From assembly GCF_039543385.1 (NCBI RefSeq), contig NZ_BAABJQ010000002.1, positions 1 through 64,000 of the forward strand: a stretch of DNA of 64,000 bases, in the 5' to 3' direction. Positions within the stretch are counted from its first letter, which is position 1. Each line of letters starts with the position of its first letter. Below the pieces are notes generated by a model. The model had not been told where the DNA came from and did not search any database. It was given only the letters and a program-made list of their open reading frames with translations. Positions 56,393 to 61,391 of this stretch are shown in pieces. This stretch comes from Rugosimonospora acidiphila (GTDB lineage: Bacteria > Actinomycetota > Actinomycetes > Mycobacteriales > Micromonosporaceae). The translations under genes and the position numbers were made by a program.

Positions 56393-57100
56393 CTGCGACC
56401 CATCGACCTCGCCCGGAGACACGGGCTGTCCGCACAGGCGATCCGCAACTACGACGACGCTGGCATCTTCCCGCCGACCGAGCGCAGCGAGACCGGGTAC
56501 CGGCGTTACACACCGCTGCACGCGCAGGCCCTGCACGCCTTCCTCGCGATGCGCGCCGGACACGGCCACCGGCAGGCCCTGGAAATCATGCGCGCGACCA
56601 ACCGCGGCGACACCGAATCCGCCTACCGACTCATCGACGCCACGCACGTCGAACTGCTCGCCGAACGCGACACCCGCGCCGAGGTCGCGGCGGCCCTTGG
56701 CAGCCTGTCCATCGCGACACCCACCCCCGTCCACGGGCGACCGCTGACGGTGGGCGAACTCGCGCGCCGGCTCGGCGTGCACCCGGCGACACTGCGCACC
56801 TGGGAAACCGCGGGCATCCTGCGCCCCGGACGCGATCGAGCGACGGGTTACCGCGAATACGGACCCGACAGTGTCCGCGACGCCGAGGTCGCACGGCAGT
56901 TGCGCCGGGGCGGGTACCCGCTACGCCACGTCGCGCAGTTCATCGAATCGCTGCGCGAGGCGGGCGGGGCACACGCATTGAGCGCTTTCCTCGACTCGTG
57001 GCAGGACCGGCTGACCACGCGCAGCCGCAACCTCCTGGCCTGCGCGGCCCAACTCGACGCCTACCTGTCCCTGCTCGACCCGGCCACCCAAACGCCGTGA
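56393..57100 (+). CDS. MerR family regulator (TioE-like), apparent CTG start
   Basis: A 235-residue regulator with two MerR-like helix-turn-helix segments: RPIDLARRHGLSAQAIRNYD at the N terminus and LTVGELARRLGVHPATLRTW in the second half, the TioE layout. The first helix-turn-helix begins right after CTG 56393, which sits six bases after GGAGG (56382-56386). The in-frame codons back to the TAG at 56363-56365 contain no ATG, GTG or TTG, so CTG is the only start that keeps this domain. It is divergent from the esterase gene and likely controls it. Confidence 0.82.
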   Translation: MRPIDLARRHGLSAQAIRNYDDAGIFPPTERSETGYRRYTPLHAQALHAFLAMRAGHGHRQALEIMRATNRGDTESAYRLIDATHVELLAERDTRAEVAAALGSLSIATPTPVHGRPLTVGELARRLGVHPATLRTWETAGILRPGRDRATGYREYGPDSVRDAEVARQLRRGGYPLRHVAQFIESLREAGGAHALSAFLDSWQDRLTTRSRNLLACAAQLDAYLSLLDPATQTP

Positions 57101-57160
57101 ACGCACCCGGCCGCACGGCGCGGTGGATCCCGGGGTGGGCGAGGGGCTACCCTGGCGCGC

Positions 57161-58132
57161 GTGCGGCAGACCATCGAGGCACTGATCCGCCGGGCCGGAT
57201 ACGGGCCGCACGAACCGATCGTGGTCGGGGCGCGCCGCGCCGGCGCCGACCCGGTGTTCGTCGCCACGGGTCGGACCCGCGACGGTGCGGGGCTGCGCGC
57301 CGACACCCTCGTCTACGCGGCGTCGCTGTCGAAACAGCTGACCGCGGCCTGCGCCGCCCTGCTCGTCACCCGCGGCGCGCTGGACCCGGACGCGCCACTG
57401 TCGCGCTGGCTGCCCGAACTGCCGGCGTGGGCCGGTGCCGTCCGGCTGCGCCAGCTGGTGCACCACACCGGCGCGCTGCCGGCCGACGCCGAGATTGACG
57501 CCGCCGTCGCCGCGGACGGACCGGCGGATCGCACCAGCCATGGAGTACTCGACGCGCTGTCCCGGACGCCGGTGCCGCCAGGTGTGCCCGGCACCGAACA
57601 CGTCTACTCCAACGCCGGCTACGTGTGCCTGGCGGCGGCCGCCGCCCGGGCGGCCGGCCGGCCACTGCCCGACTTCGCCCACCGGTACCTGTTCGAGCCG
57701 TTGGGCATGGTCGACACCCGCTACTGGCCCGGCCCGCTACCGGCGCCCGCCCGGGCGGCGCCGCTGGCGGCCGAGCATCCGGCACCGCTGTCACTGGGCG
57801 ACGGCGGAGTCTGGAGTACCGCGGCGGATCTGATGCGGTGGAACGACGCGCTCAACGCCGACCGGCTGGGCATTTCGGATCTGCTGCAGACACCGGGCAG
57901 GCTCAACGACGGGACCGTGCTGGACTACGCCTGGGGCATGGGTGTGCGGTCGCGCGCCGGGCACACCGTGTACCGGCACGGCGGCGGGTGGCCGGGGCTG
58001 CGCGCCCTGGCGGCGCGGGTACCCGACGCCGGAGCGAGCCTCGTGATCGCGGCGGTCGCCGACGACACCGAACGCCGCGTCGGCCTGGCCGATGGCCTGC
58101 TCGACGCTCTCCTCGGCACCGCGGCACCCTGA
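57161..58132 (+). CDS. serine hydrolase, beta-lactamase/DD-peptidase class C fold
   Basis: A 323-residue enzyme. The catalytic SxxK is S55-L-S-K58, the YxN motif is YSNAGY, and the third motif is HGGGWPG. No signal peptide is visible, so it is probably cytosolic, like esterase EstB-type relatives rather than a true beta-lactamase. The start is GTG 57161, 60 bases after the MerR gene on the same strand, so the two may be co-transcribed. Substrate unknown. Confidence 0.87.
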   Translation: MRQTIEALIRRAGYGPHEPIVVGARRAGADPVFVATGRTRDGAGLRADTLVYAASLSKQLTAACAALLVTRGALDPDAPLSRWLPELPAWAGAVRLRQLVHHTGALPADAEIDAAVAADGPADRTSHGVLDALSRTPVPPGVPGTEHVYSNAGYVCLAAAAARAAGRPLPDFAHRYLFEPLGMVDTRYWPGPLPAPARAAPLAAEHPAPLSLGDGGVWSTAADLMRWNDALNADRLGISDLLQTPGRLNDGTVLDYAWGMGVRSRAGHTVYRHGGGWPGLRALAARVPDAGASLVIAAVADDTERRVGLADGLLDALLGTAAP

Positions 58133-58214
58133 CGGCGGGCGTGAGCACCCAGCGCCGATCCGGTGTCGCTCCCGGGCCGATCGGTGGGTGCCGATGGTTG
58201 ACACGAAAATGGTG

Positions 58215-58243
58215 TTGTCCCTGCGATCAACACGTCGTACCTT
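58215..58243 (+). promoter_or_regulatory. sigma-70-like promoter upstream of the leader ORF and tRNA array
   Basis: TTGTCC (58215-58220) and TACCTT (58238-58243) are separated by 17 bases, close to the vegetative consensus. A second possible -35, TTGACA, is at 58198-58203. The promoter would drive the small ORF at 58306 and, on readthrough, the tRNA array. Confidence 0.5.
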
Positions 58244-58305
58244 GGATTCAGCAAGGGAACCCGAAGCACCAACCACCACCATCGCCGATTGGCAGGAGTA
58301 CGACC

Positions 58306-58437
58306 GTGAGGACCTGGACCGCCACGCAGAGCCGGCAAGCGATGCCGGTGCTGTGTGCCGCGCTGCCCATGGACCGATTCGAGTCGGCCTACTGTGGCGA
58401 GCCGGAAGCGCACCACGCGGGCAGGTGGCGAGGCTAG
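58306..58437 (+). CDS. small ORF (43 aa), possible leader peptide of the tRNA array
   Basis: GTG 58306 has AGGAG (58293-58297) eight bases upstream and the frame closes at TAG 58435-58437. The product starts MRTWTATQSRQAMPVLCAAL and has Trp residues at positions 4 and 41 and two Cys. A T-tract terminator follows 19 bases later and then tRNA-Trp. It may be a genuine small protein or a leader peptide that tunes termination; no homology is recognised. Confidence 0.4.
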   Translation: MRTWTATQSRQAMPVLCAALPMDRFESAYCGEPEAHHAGRWRG

Positions 58438-58456
58438 GAAGCGCAAGCTCCTCCAG

Positions 58457-58488
58457 CCGCCCGCCCCGCCAGGGACCGGGCGGTTTTT
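58457..58488 (+). terminator. intrinsic terminator with T-tract before the tRNA array
   Basis: CCGCCCG (58457-58463) and CGGGCGG (58477-58483) form a 7-bp stem followed at once by five T residues (58484-58488). A T-tract is unusual among the other terminators in this window. It lies between the small ORF and tRNA-Trp. Confidence 0.75.
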
Positions 58489-58510
58489 CGTTGCGGGGCA
58501 ACAACTTCAT

Positions 58511-58584
58511 AGGGGTGTAGCTCAGTAGGTAGAGCGGCGGTCCAAAGAGACCGTGTAGCGCGGGTTCGATCCCCGCCACCCTTG
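58511..58584 (+). tRNA. tRNA-Trp-like with abnormal anticodon loop
   Basis: Acceptor AGGGGTG/CACCCTT, D-arm GCTC..GAGC and T-arm GCGGG/CCCGC match actinobacterial tRNA-Trp, discriminator G. The anticodon arm has either an 8-base loop (GCGGT-CCAAAGAG-ACCGT) or a 6-base loop (CGGTC-CAAAGA-GACCG) instead of the usual CTCCAAA. The CCA anticodon is therefore displaced. Confidence 0.75.
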
Positions 58585-58593
58585 CGTACGGCC

Positions 58594-58605
58594 CCAGCAT
58601 GCTGG
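58594..58605. other. perfect 12-base palindrome after tRNA-Trp
   Basis: CCAGCATGCTGG is fully self-complementary and lies ten bases after the tRNA-Trp discriminator, just before the promoter-like element of the main array. It may terminate or process the Trp transcript, or bind a protein. Confidence 0.35.
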
Positions 58606-58622
58606 CGGCGCATGGCACAGCC

Positions 58623-58652
58623 TTGAAAACTCCACAGTGGATGGCATACATA
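58623..58652 (+). promoter_or_regulatory. promoter-like element with embedded 16-base repeat
   Basis: TTGAAA (58623-58628) and TACATA (58647-58652) are 18 bases apart. The spacer contains the 16-base element repeated in inverted orientation at the far end of the array. A hairpin (GCCCGG 58661-58666 with CCGGGC 58695-58700) follows before the next tRNA. Confidence 0.45.
58631..58646 (+). repeat. 16-base inverted repeat, left copy
   Basis: TCCACAGTGGATGGCA; its exact reverse complement is at 61880-61895, just past the last tRNA. The core TCCACAGTGGA is itself a near-palindrome. Confidence 0.75.
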
Positions 58653-58704
58653 CAACAACGGCCCGGTCGTCGGCGACGCTGACGTCGACGGCGGCCGGGC
58701 ATTT

Positions 58705-58777
58705 CGGGGGCGAGGGAGCTGGTTGACCCGCCTGCCTTGGGAGCAGGACACACCGGGTTCGATTCCCGGGTCCCCGA
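58705..58777 (+). tRNA. tRNA-Pro(TGG)
   Basis: Acceptor CGGGGGC/GTCCCCG, anticodon arm CCTGC-CTTGGGA-GCAGG with U33, T-arm CCGGG-TTCGATT-CCCGG, discriminator A. No CCA is encoded. The D-stem is short (GGG/CCC). Confidence 0.9.
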
Positions 58778-58782
58778 CGTAT

Positions 58783-58854
58783 GGGCCGCGCGTCACTGGT
58801 GTGCGGTGCTGCCTGGCAGGCAGCGCGTGAGGGGTTCGACTCCCCTGCGGTCCA
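58783..58854 (+). tRNA. tRNA-Ala(GGC)
   Basis: Acceptor GGGCCGC/GCGGTCC with the Ala identity pair G3-U70, anticodon arm GCTGC-CTGGCAG-GCAGC, T-arm AGGGG-TTCGACT-CCCCT, discriminator A. Confidence 0.88.
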
Positions 58855-58859
58855 CCCAT

Positions 58860-58931
58860 GCCCTCTTGGTGTAACCGGCAGCACGGTTGGCTGAAAACCA
58901 GCGAGTCCTGGTTCGATTCCGGGGGAGGGCA
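58860..58931 (+). tRNA. tRNA-Phe(GAA)
   Basis: Acceptor GCCCTCT/GGAGGGC, D-stem GTGT/GCAC, anticodon arm GTTGG-CTGAAAA-CCAGC, T-arm CCTGG-TTCGATT-CCGGG, discriminator A. Confidence 0.9.
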
Positions 58932-58936
58932 TTCAT

Positions 58937-58998
58937 GGACCGTTGGAGCAGTCGGTAGCTCACCCGACCCTCATTCAGGAGGTCGCGGGCGGTATCCA
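58937..58998 (+). tRNA. tRNA-Met-like element without a T-arm (degenerate)
   Basis: GGACCGT can pair with GCGG..TCC around a 2-base bulge, and a perfect D-arm (GAGC-AGTCGGTA-GCTC) is present. The anticodon stem CGACC/GGTCG encloses an 11-base loop containing CTCAT. The T-arm is missing; only two bases separate the anticodon stem from the 3' acceptor strand. Probably a remnant. Confidence 0.45.
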
Positions 58999-59003
58999 GA
59001 CGA

Positions 59004-59087
59004 TGGGGAATGGTGTAACCGGCAACACGCCCGGCCTTGGACCGGGAGACGATCTCGCTCGTGCAGGTTCGAGCCCTGCTTCCCCAG
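59004..59087 (+). tRNA. tRNA-Gln(TTG) with C33 and long variable arm
   Basis: Acceptor TGGGGAA/TTCCCCA (U1-A72 and G73, Gln-like), D-stem GTGT/ACAC, anticodon arm CCCGG-CCTTGGA-CCGGG with C at position 33. The variable region is 16 bases, class II length, unlike normal Gln tRNAs. T-arm GCAGG-TTCGAGC-CCTGC. Confidence 0.8.
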
Positions 59088-59092
59088 CACAG

Positions 59093-59165
59093 GCCCCGGT
59101 AGCCCAACGGTAGAGGCGGCGCGTTCAAACCGCGTCCAGTGCGGGTTCGAGTCCCGCCCGGGGTA
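59093..59165 (+). tRNA. tRNA-Leu(CAA) with short class I variable loop
   Basis: Acceptor GCCCCGG/CCGGGGT with a G1-U72 wobble, anticodon arm GCGCG-TTCAAAC-CGCGT, variable loop only 5 bases, T-arm GCGGG-TTCGAGT-CCCGC, discriminator A. Normal Leu tRNAs have a long variable arm. Confidence 0.82.
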
Positions 59166-59182
59166 CGCATGTCTTCGAAGCT

Positions 59183-59253
59183 GCGGCTATGGCTCAACGG
59201 CAGAGTGCCACCTTGCCATGGTGGAGACCCGGGTTCGACCCCCGGTAGCCGCT
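59183..59253 (+). tRNA. tRNA-Gly(GCC)
   Basis: Acceptor GCGGCTA/TAGCCGC, anticodon arm CCACC-TTGCCAT-GGTGG, T-arm CCGGG-TTCGACC-CCCGG, discriminator T. It directly precedes the HNH gene. Confidence 0.92.
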
Positions 59254-59289
59254 CCATCGTCCACACCAACAGCCGAAGGAGGTGACCCG

Positions 59290-59733
59290 GTGGACGCTGT
59301 ACTCGTCGTCAACGCCGACCTGGGGCCGCTGCACCGGGTCAGTGTGAAACACGCGATCAGGATGTTGCTGCGCCAGGTCGCGGAGATCCACGAGGCCGAG
59401 CCGGACCGGCTCATCGGCGTCTACCCGATGCCGAGGGTCGTTCGTCTGGTGCAGTACGTCGTCACGAAGTGGCGGTACTCGGCCGGACCAGCCTGGTCTC
59501 GGACCGGTGTCATCGCCCGGGACGAGGGCCGGTGCGGGTACTGCGGTGGTCACGCGACCACCGTGGACCACGTCATGCCGCGCTCCCGTGGAGGTAAGAA
59601 CACGTGGCGCAACACCGTGGCCGCCTGCGGCGGCTGCAATCAGCGCAAGGGTGACCGGACGCCGGCCGAGGCGCGGATGCCGCTGCGGGTGACCCCGCGG
59701 GTTCCGACGTGGGCCGCCCTCGCCGCGCGCTGA
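59290..59733 (+). CDS. HNH endonuclease encoded inside the tRNA array
   Basis: A 147-residue protein with an HNH/zinc-ribbon nuclease domain at residues 80-135: GRCGYCGGHATTVDHVMPRS with the first Cys pair and the DH catalytic dyad, then RGGKNTWRNTVAACGGCNQR with the Asn and second Cys pair, ending KGDRTP. The N-terminal 75 residues (VLVVNADLGPLHRVSVKHAI) are of the type found in free-standing phage-like HNH proteins. GTG 59290 has a perfect AAGGAGGTGA (59276-59285). tRNA genes flank it by under 40 bases on each side. A hairpin (CGGCGGG/CTCGCCG, about 59738-59762) follows. It may be a homing-type or array-maintenance nuclease. Confidence 0.9.
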   Translation: MDAVLVVNADLGPLHRVSVKHAIRMLLRQVAEIHEAEPDRLIGVYPMPRVVRLVQYVVTKWRYSAGPAWSRTGVIARDEGRCGYCGGHATTVDHVMPRSRGGKNTWRNTVAACGGCNQRKGDRTPAEARMPLRVTPRVPTWAALAAR

Positions 59734-59769
59734 TACCGGTCGGCGGGTTCCAAGGGCTCGCCGGCCCCT

Positions 59770-59841
59770 TTCCGGGTCGGCCAACCGGCAGGCCGCCGCG
59801 CTCTGAACGCGGTAATCGAGGTTCGAATCCTCGTCCGGGAT
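59770..59841 (+). tRNA. tRNA-Gln(CTG)
   Basis: Acceptor TTCCGGG/TCCGGGA with two wobble pairs and U1-A72, D-stem GGCC/GGCC, anticodon arm CCGCG-CTCTGAA-CGCGG, 4-base variable loop, T-arm CGAGG-TTCGAAT-CCTCG. Confidence 0.88.
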
Positions 59842-59845
59842 CCAG

Positions 59846-59918
59846 GCCCTCGTAGCCCAACGGTAGAGGCACGACGTTGAGGACGTCGACGGTGCCGGTT
59901 CGAATCCGGCCGAGGGTA
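59846..59918 (+). tRNA. tRNA-Leu(GAG) with short class I variable loop
   Basis: Acceptor GCCCTCG/CGAGGGT (G1-U72), anticodon arm CGACG-TTGAGGA-CGTCG, 5-base variable loop, T-arm GCCGG-TTCGAAT-CCGGC, discriminator A. Same unusual architecture as the Leu(CAA) gene of this array. Confidence 0.85.
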
Positions 59919-59925
59919 CGCGCAT

Positions 59926-59998
59926 GCCGGTGTAGCTCAAATGGTAGAGCAGCGCTCTTGTAAAGCGCGGATTGCGGGTTCGATCCCTGTCACCGGCT
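59926..59998 (+). tRNA. tRNA-Thr(TGT)
   Basis: Acceptor GCCGGTG/CACCGGC, D-stem GCTC/GAGC, anticodon arm GCGCT-CTTGTAA-AGCGC, T-arm GCGGG-TTCGATC-CCTGT, discriminator T. Confidence 0.93.
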
Positions 59999-60004
59999 CT
60001 CCAT

Positions 60005-60077
60005 GCCAGCGGAGCAGGTCGGGACCTGCGTCGTCCTCGTAAGACGGAAAGAGCCGGTTCGAGTCCGGCCGCTGGCT
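60005..60077 (+). tRNA. tRNA-Thr(CGT)
   Basis: Acceptor GCCAGCG/CGCTGGC, D-stem GCAGG/CCTGC, anticodon arm TCGTC-CTCGTAA-GACGG, T-arm GCCGG-TTCGAGT-CCGGC, discriminator T. Confidence 0.88.
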
Positions 60078-60081
60078 CCGT

Positions 60082-60150
60082 GGGCCGGGTGCTGGTGCAC
60101 AGCGTCGCCTTGCAAGCCTCGCGTGCCCGGTTCGAAACCGGGTCGGTCCA
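60082..60150 (+). tRNA. tRNA-Ala(TGC) with mismatched anticodon stem
   Basis: Acceptor GGGCCGG/TCGGTCC keeps G3-U70, T-arm CCCGG-TTCGAAA-CCGGG is perfect, discriminator A. The loop CTTGCAA gives TGC, but the stem GTCGC/GCCTC has two mismatches and the D-loop is only five bases. Possibly decayed. Confidence 0.65.
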
Positions 60151-60155
60151 TTCAG

Positions 60156-60241
60156 GTGCTCGTGATGGAACTGGTAGACATGCCGGGCTCAGGTCCCGGT
60201 GCCGGTGAAACGGCGTGGGAGTTCGACTCTCCCCGAGCACA
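60156..60241 (+). tRNA. tRNA-Leu(CAG), class II
   Basis: Acceptor GTGCTCG/CGAGCAC, anticodon arm CCGGG-CTCAGGT-CCCGG, long variable arm (GCCG..CGGC), T-arm GGGAG-TTCGACT-CTCCC, discriminator A. This Leu tRNA has the normal class II form. Confidence 0.93.
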
Positions 60242-60246
60242 CTCAT

Positions 60247-60320
60247 GGTGGCGTAGCTCAGTTGGTCAGAGCGCCAGACCGTCAATCTGGAGGCCGCCGG
60301 TTCGAGACCGGTCGTCACCG
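60247..60320 (+). tRNA. tRNA-Asp(GTC) with C33
   Basis: Acceptor GGTGGCG/CGTCACC, D-stem GCTC/GAGC, anticodon arm CCAGA-CCGTCAA-TCTGG with C at position 33, T-arm GCCGG-TTCGAGA-CCGGT, discriminator G (an Asp identity base). Confidence 0.9.
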
Positions 60321-60324
60321 CCAT

Positions 60325-60410
60325 GGAGAGCTGGCCGAGTGGTAAGGCTGCGGCTTGCTAAGCCGTCGATGGGGTCACGCCCCACGGGGGTTCGATCCCC
60401 TCGCTCTCCG
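60325..60410 (+). tRNA. tRNA-Ser(GCT)
   Basis: Acceptor GGAGAGC/GCTCTCC, anticodon arm GCGGC-TTGCTAA-GCCGT, long variable arm with GGGG/CCCC pairing, T-loop TTCGATC, discriminator G, all as in Ser tRNAs. Confidence 0.93.
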
Positions 60411-60414
60411 CCAT

Positions 60415-60487
60415 CCCGTCGTGGCCCAGCGGTCAGGGCACTGCCCTCATAAGGCAGCGATCGGTGGTTCGAATCCACCCGGCGGGA
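60415..60487 (+). tRNA. tRNA with CAT anticodon (Met, or Ile after lysidine modification)
   Basis: Acceptor CCCGTCG/CGGCGGG with a paired C1-G72, D-stem GCCC/GGGC, anticodon arm CTGCC-CTCATAA-GGCAG, T-arm GGTGG-TTCGAAT-CCACC, discriminator A. The paired 1-72 argues against initiator. Because the array lacks any Ile anticodon, an Ile2 role is possible. Confidence 0.9.
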
Positions 60488-60498
60488 CGATGGATCAG

Positions 60499-60533
60499 GC
60501 CCCGGTGGCTAAGTGGATCCAGCTCTCTGTTAA
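60499..60533 (+). pseudogene. 5' half of a tRNA-Asn(GTT)-like gene
   Basis: GCCCCGG-TG, a D-arm-like stretch and CTGTTAA (60527-60533, anticodon GTT) are followed directly by the tRNA-Pro(CGG) acceptor. The 3' half is missing, so this is a truncated tRNA fused to its neighbour. Confidence 0.5.
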
Positions 60534-60534
60534 A

Positions 60535-60608
60535 CGGGCTGTGGCGCAGCTTGGTAGTGCGCTCGCTCCGGTGGCGAGAGGCCGCCGGCTCGAATCCGGC
60601 CAGCCCGA
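60535..60608 (+). tRNA. tRNA-Pro(CGG) with C33 and U37
   Basis: Acceptor CGGGCTG/CAGCCCG, anticodon arm CTCGC-TCCGGTG-GCGAG: C33 in place of U33 and U37 in place of G37. T-arm GCCGG-CTCGAAT-CCGGC has C54 instead of T54. Discriminator A. Confidence 0.82.
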
Positions 60609-60613
60609 CTCAG

Positions 60614-60697
60614 GGAGGAGCCAGCCGACGTGGTGACGGCACCCCGTTCGAAGCGGGACGAGCGCAAGCCTTGGCGGTTCGACTCCGCCCTCCTCCG
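60614..60697 (+). tRNA. tRNA-Ser(CGA)
   Basis: Acceptor GGAGGAG/CTCCTCC, D-stem GCCG/CGGC, loop TTCGAAG with stem CCCCG/CGGGA (outer pair mismatched), long variable arm, T-arm GGCGG-TTCGACT-CCGCC, discriminator G. Confidence 0.88.
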
Positions 60698-60702
60698 CCT
60701 GT

Positions 60703-60788
60703 GGTGAGGCCAGCCGACCGGTGCCGGCCGCGGTCCTGAAAACCGTTGGGGCTCGCCGCCCGTGCGGGTTCGACCCCCGCCCTCACCG
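60703..60788 (+). tRNA. tRNA-Ser(TGA) with C33
   Basis: Acceptor GGTGAGG/CCTCACC, anticodon arm GCGGT-CCTGAAA-ACCGT with C33, long variable arm, T-arm GCGGG-TTCGACC-CCCGC, discriminator G. Confidence 0.88.
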
Positions 60789-60792
60789 CCAA

Positions 60793-60864
60793 GCCCCCGT
60801 AGCTCAGAGGAAGAGCAACCGGTTCTTAACCGGTGGGTCGGGATGTCGGAATTCCCCGGGGGCA
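60793..60864 (+). tRNA. tRNA-Lys(CTT) with altered T-loop
   Basis: Acceptor GCCCCCG/CGGGGGC, D-stem GCTC/GAGC, anticodon arm ACCGG-TTCTTAA-CCGGT. The T-loop reads GTCGGAA rather than TTCGAAT, and the T-stem GGGAT/TTCCC has a mismatched end. Discriminator A. Confidence 0.8.
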
Positions 60865-60868
60865 CAAC

Positions 60869-60938
60869 GCGGCACGCGCCGGACGCGCAGCTGGGTCTTC
60901 TAAGCCCGGCACGCCGGGTTCGACTCCCGGGTGCCGCT
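60869..60938 (+). tRNA. tRNA-Arg(TCT)
   Basis: Acceptor GCGGCAC/GTGCCGC, anticodon arm TGGGT-CTTCTAA-GCCCG with two wobbles, T-arm CCGGG-TTCGACT-CCCGG, discriminator T. The D-arm is compact. Confidence 0.85.
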
Positions 60939-60942
60939 CAAC

Positions 60943-61014
60943 CTCCCGCTAGCTCAACGGACAGAGCAGCGCTTTCCTAGGGCGTGAATCGAGGTTCGAA
61001 TCCTCGGCGGGAGA
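60943..61014 (+). tRNA. tRNA-Arg(CCT)
   Basis: Acceptor CTCCCGC/GCGGGAG, D-stem GCTC/GAGC, anticodon arm GCGCT-TTCCTAG-GGCGT, T-arm CGAGG-TTCGAAT-CCTCG, discriminator A. Confidence 0.9.
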
Positions 61015-61018
61015 CCAT

Positions 61019-61092
61019 GCGCCGCTAGCTCATCAGGTTAGAGCAGCTGACTTTTAATCAGCGGGTGCGGGGTTCGAGTCCCTGGCGGCGTA
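61019..61092 (+). tRNA. tRNA-Lys(TTT)
   Basis: Acceptor GCGCCGC/GCGGCGT (G1-U72), D-stem GCTC/GAGC, anticodon arm GCTGA-CTTTTAA-TCAGC, T-arm CGGGG-TTCGAGT-CCCTG, discriminator A. Confidence 0.93.
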
Positions 61093-61094
61093 CT

Positions 61095-61163
61095 GCGGGT
61101 GTGGTGGAGTGGAACCATACGGGGCCCATAACCCCGAGACGCCGTTCGAATCGGACACCCGCC
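61095..61163 (+). tRNA. second CAT-anticodon tRNA (Met-like) with C33 and weak T-stem
   Basis: Acceptor GCGGGTG/CACCCGC, anticodon arm CGGGG-CCCATAA-CCCCG with C33, T-loop TTCGAAT on a stem of only about three pairs. The bases after the acceptor (CACCA) could supply a CCA end. Confidence 0.7.
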
Positions 61164-61169
61164 ACCAAT

Positions 61170-61242
61170 GCCCTGGTAGCTCATGGGGAAGAGCACTGCT
61201 TTGACGTGGCAGGGGTGCCCGGTTCGAGTCCGGGTCGGGGTA
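61170..61242 (+). tRNA. tRNA-Val(GAC)
   Basis: Acceptor GCCCTGG/TCGGGGT with several G-U pairs, D-stem GCTC/GAGC, anticodon arm CTGCT-TTGACGT-GGCAG, T-arm CCCGG-TTCGAGT-CCGGG, discriminator A. Confidence 0.9.
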
Positions 61243-61247
61243 CGCGA

Positions 61248-61318
61248 CGCGCGTTCGGTTATAGGTAGGCCCCTGCGCCTTCACCGCAGAGAAACGGGTT
61301 CGAGTCCCGTACGCGCGA
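61248..61318 (+). tRNA. tRNA-Glu(TTC) with C33
   Basis: Acceptor CGCGCGT/ACGCGCG, anticodon arm CTGCG-CCTTCAC-CGCAG with C33, T-arm ACGGG-TTCGAGT-CCCGT, discriminator A. Confidence 0.88.
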
Positions 61319-61323
61319 CTATT

Positions 61324-61387
61324 TTTGGCATCACCCGCAGCGGGGGGTTGACCCGTCAGGTGCAGGGTTCGAGTCCTGCTGCCGGAG
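61324..61387 (+). tRNA. tRNA-Asn(GTT)-like element without a D-arm
   Basis: Acceptor TTTGGCA/TGCCGGA (two wobbles), anticodon arm GCGGG-GGGTTGA-CCCGT giving GTT with G at position 33, 5-base variable loop, T-stem GCAGG/CCTGC with an 8-base loop. Only nine bases lie between acceptor and anticodon stems, so no D-arm can form. Either a D-armless tRNA or a remnant. Confidence 0.5.
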
Positions 61388-61391
61388 CCGT

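Noticed and set aside
58585..58700. A tRNA or selenocysteine tRNA between tRNA-Trp and tRNA-Pro
   Set aside because: No T-loop or acceptor pairing can be drawn; the region is better explained by a palindrome, a promoter-like element and a hairpin.
59194..60324. A 376-codon minus-strand open frame with segments such as GLEPAASRLTVW and QLSYA, and similar frames across 58434-61889
   Set aside because: These are translations of the antisense strand of tRNA genes. The repeated 'GxEPA.SRL' and 'SNPG/ESNP' strings come from T-arm sequences and are a well-known source of false protein annotations.
59972..60739. Plus-strand open frames running through several tRNA genes
   Set aside because: They pass through perfect cloverleaf genes, have no ribosome sites and read as repeated RFESGRS-like motifs from T-loops.
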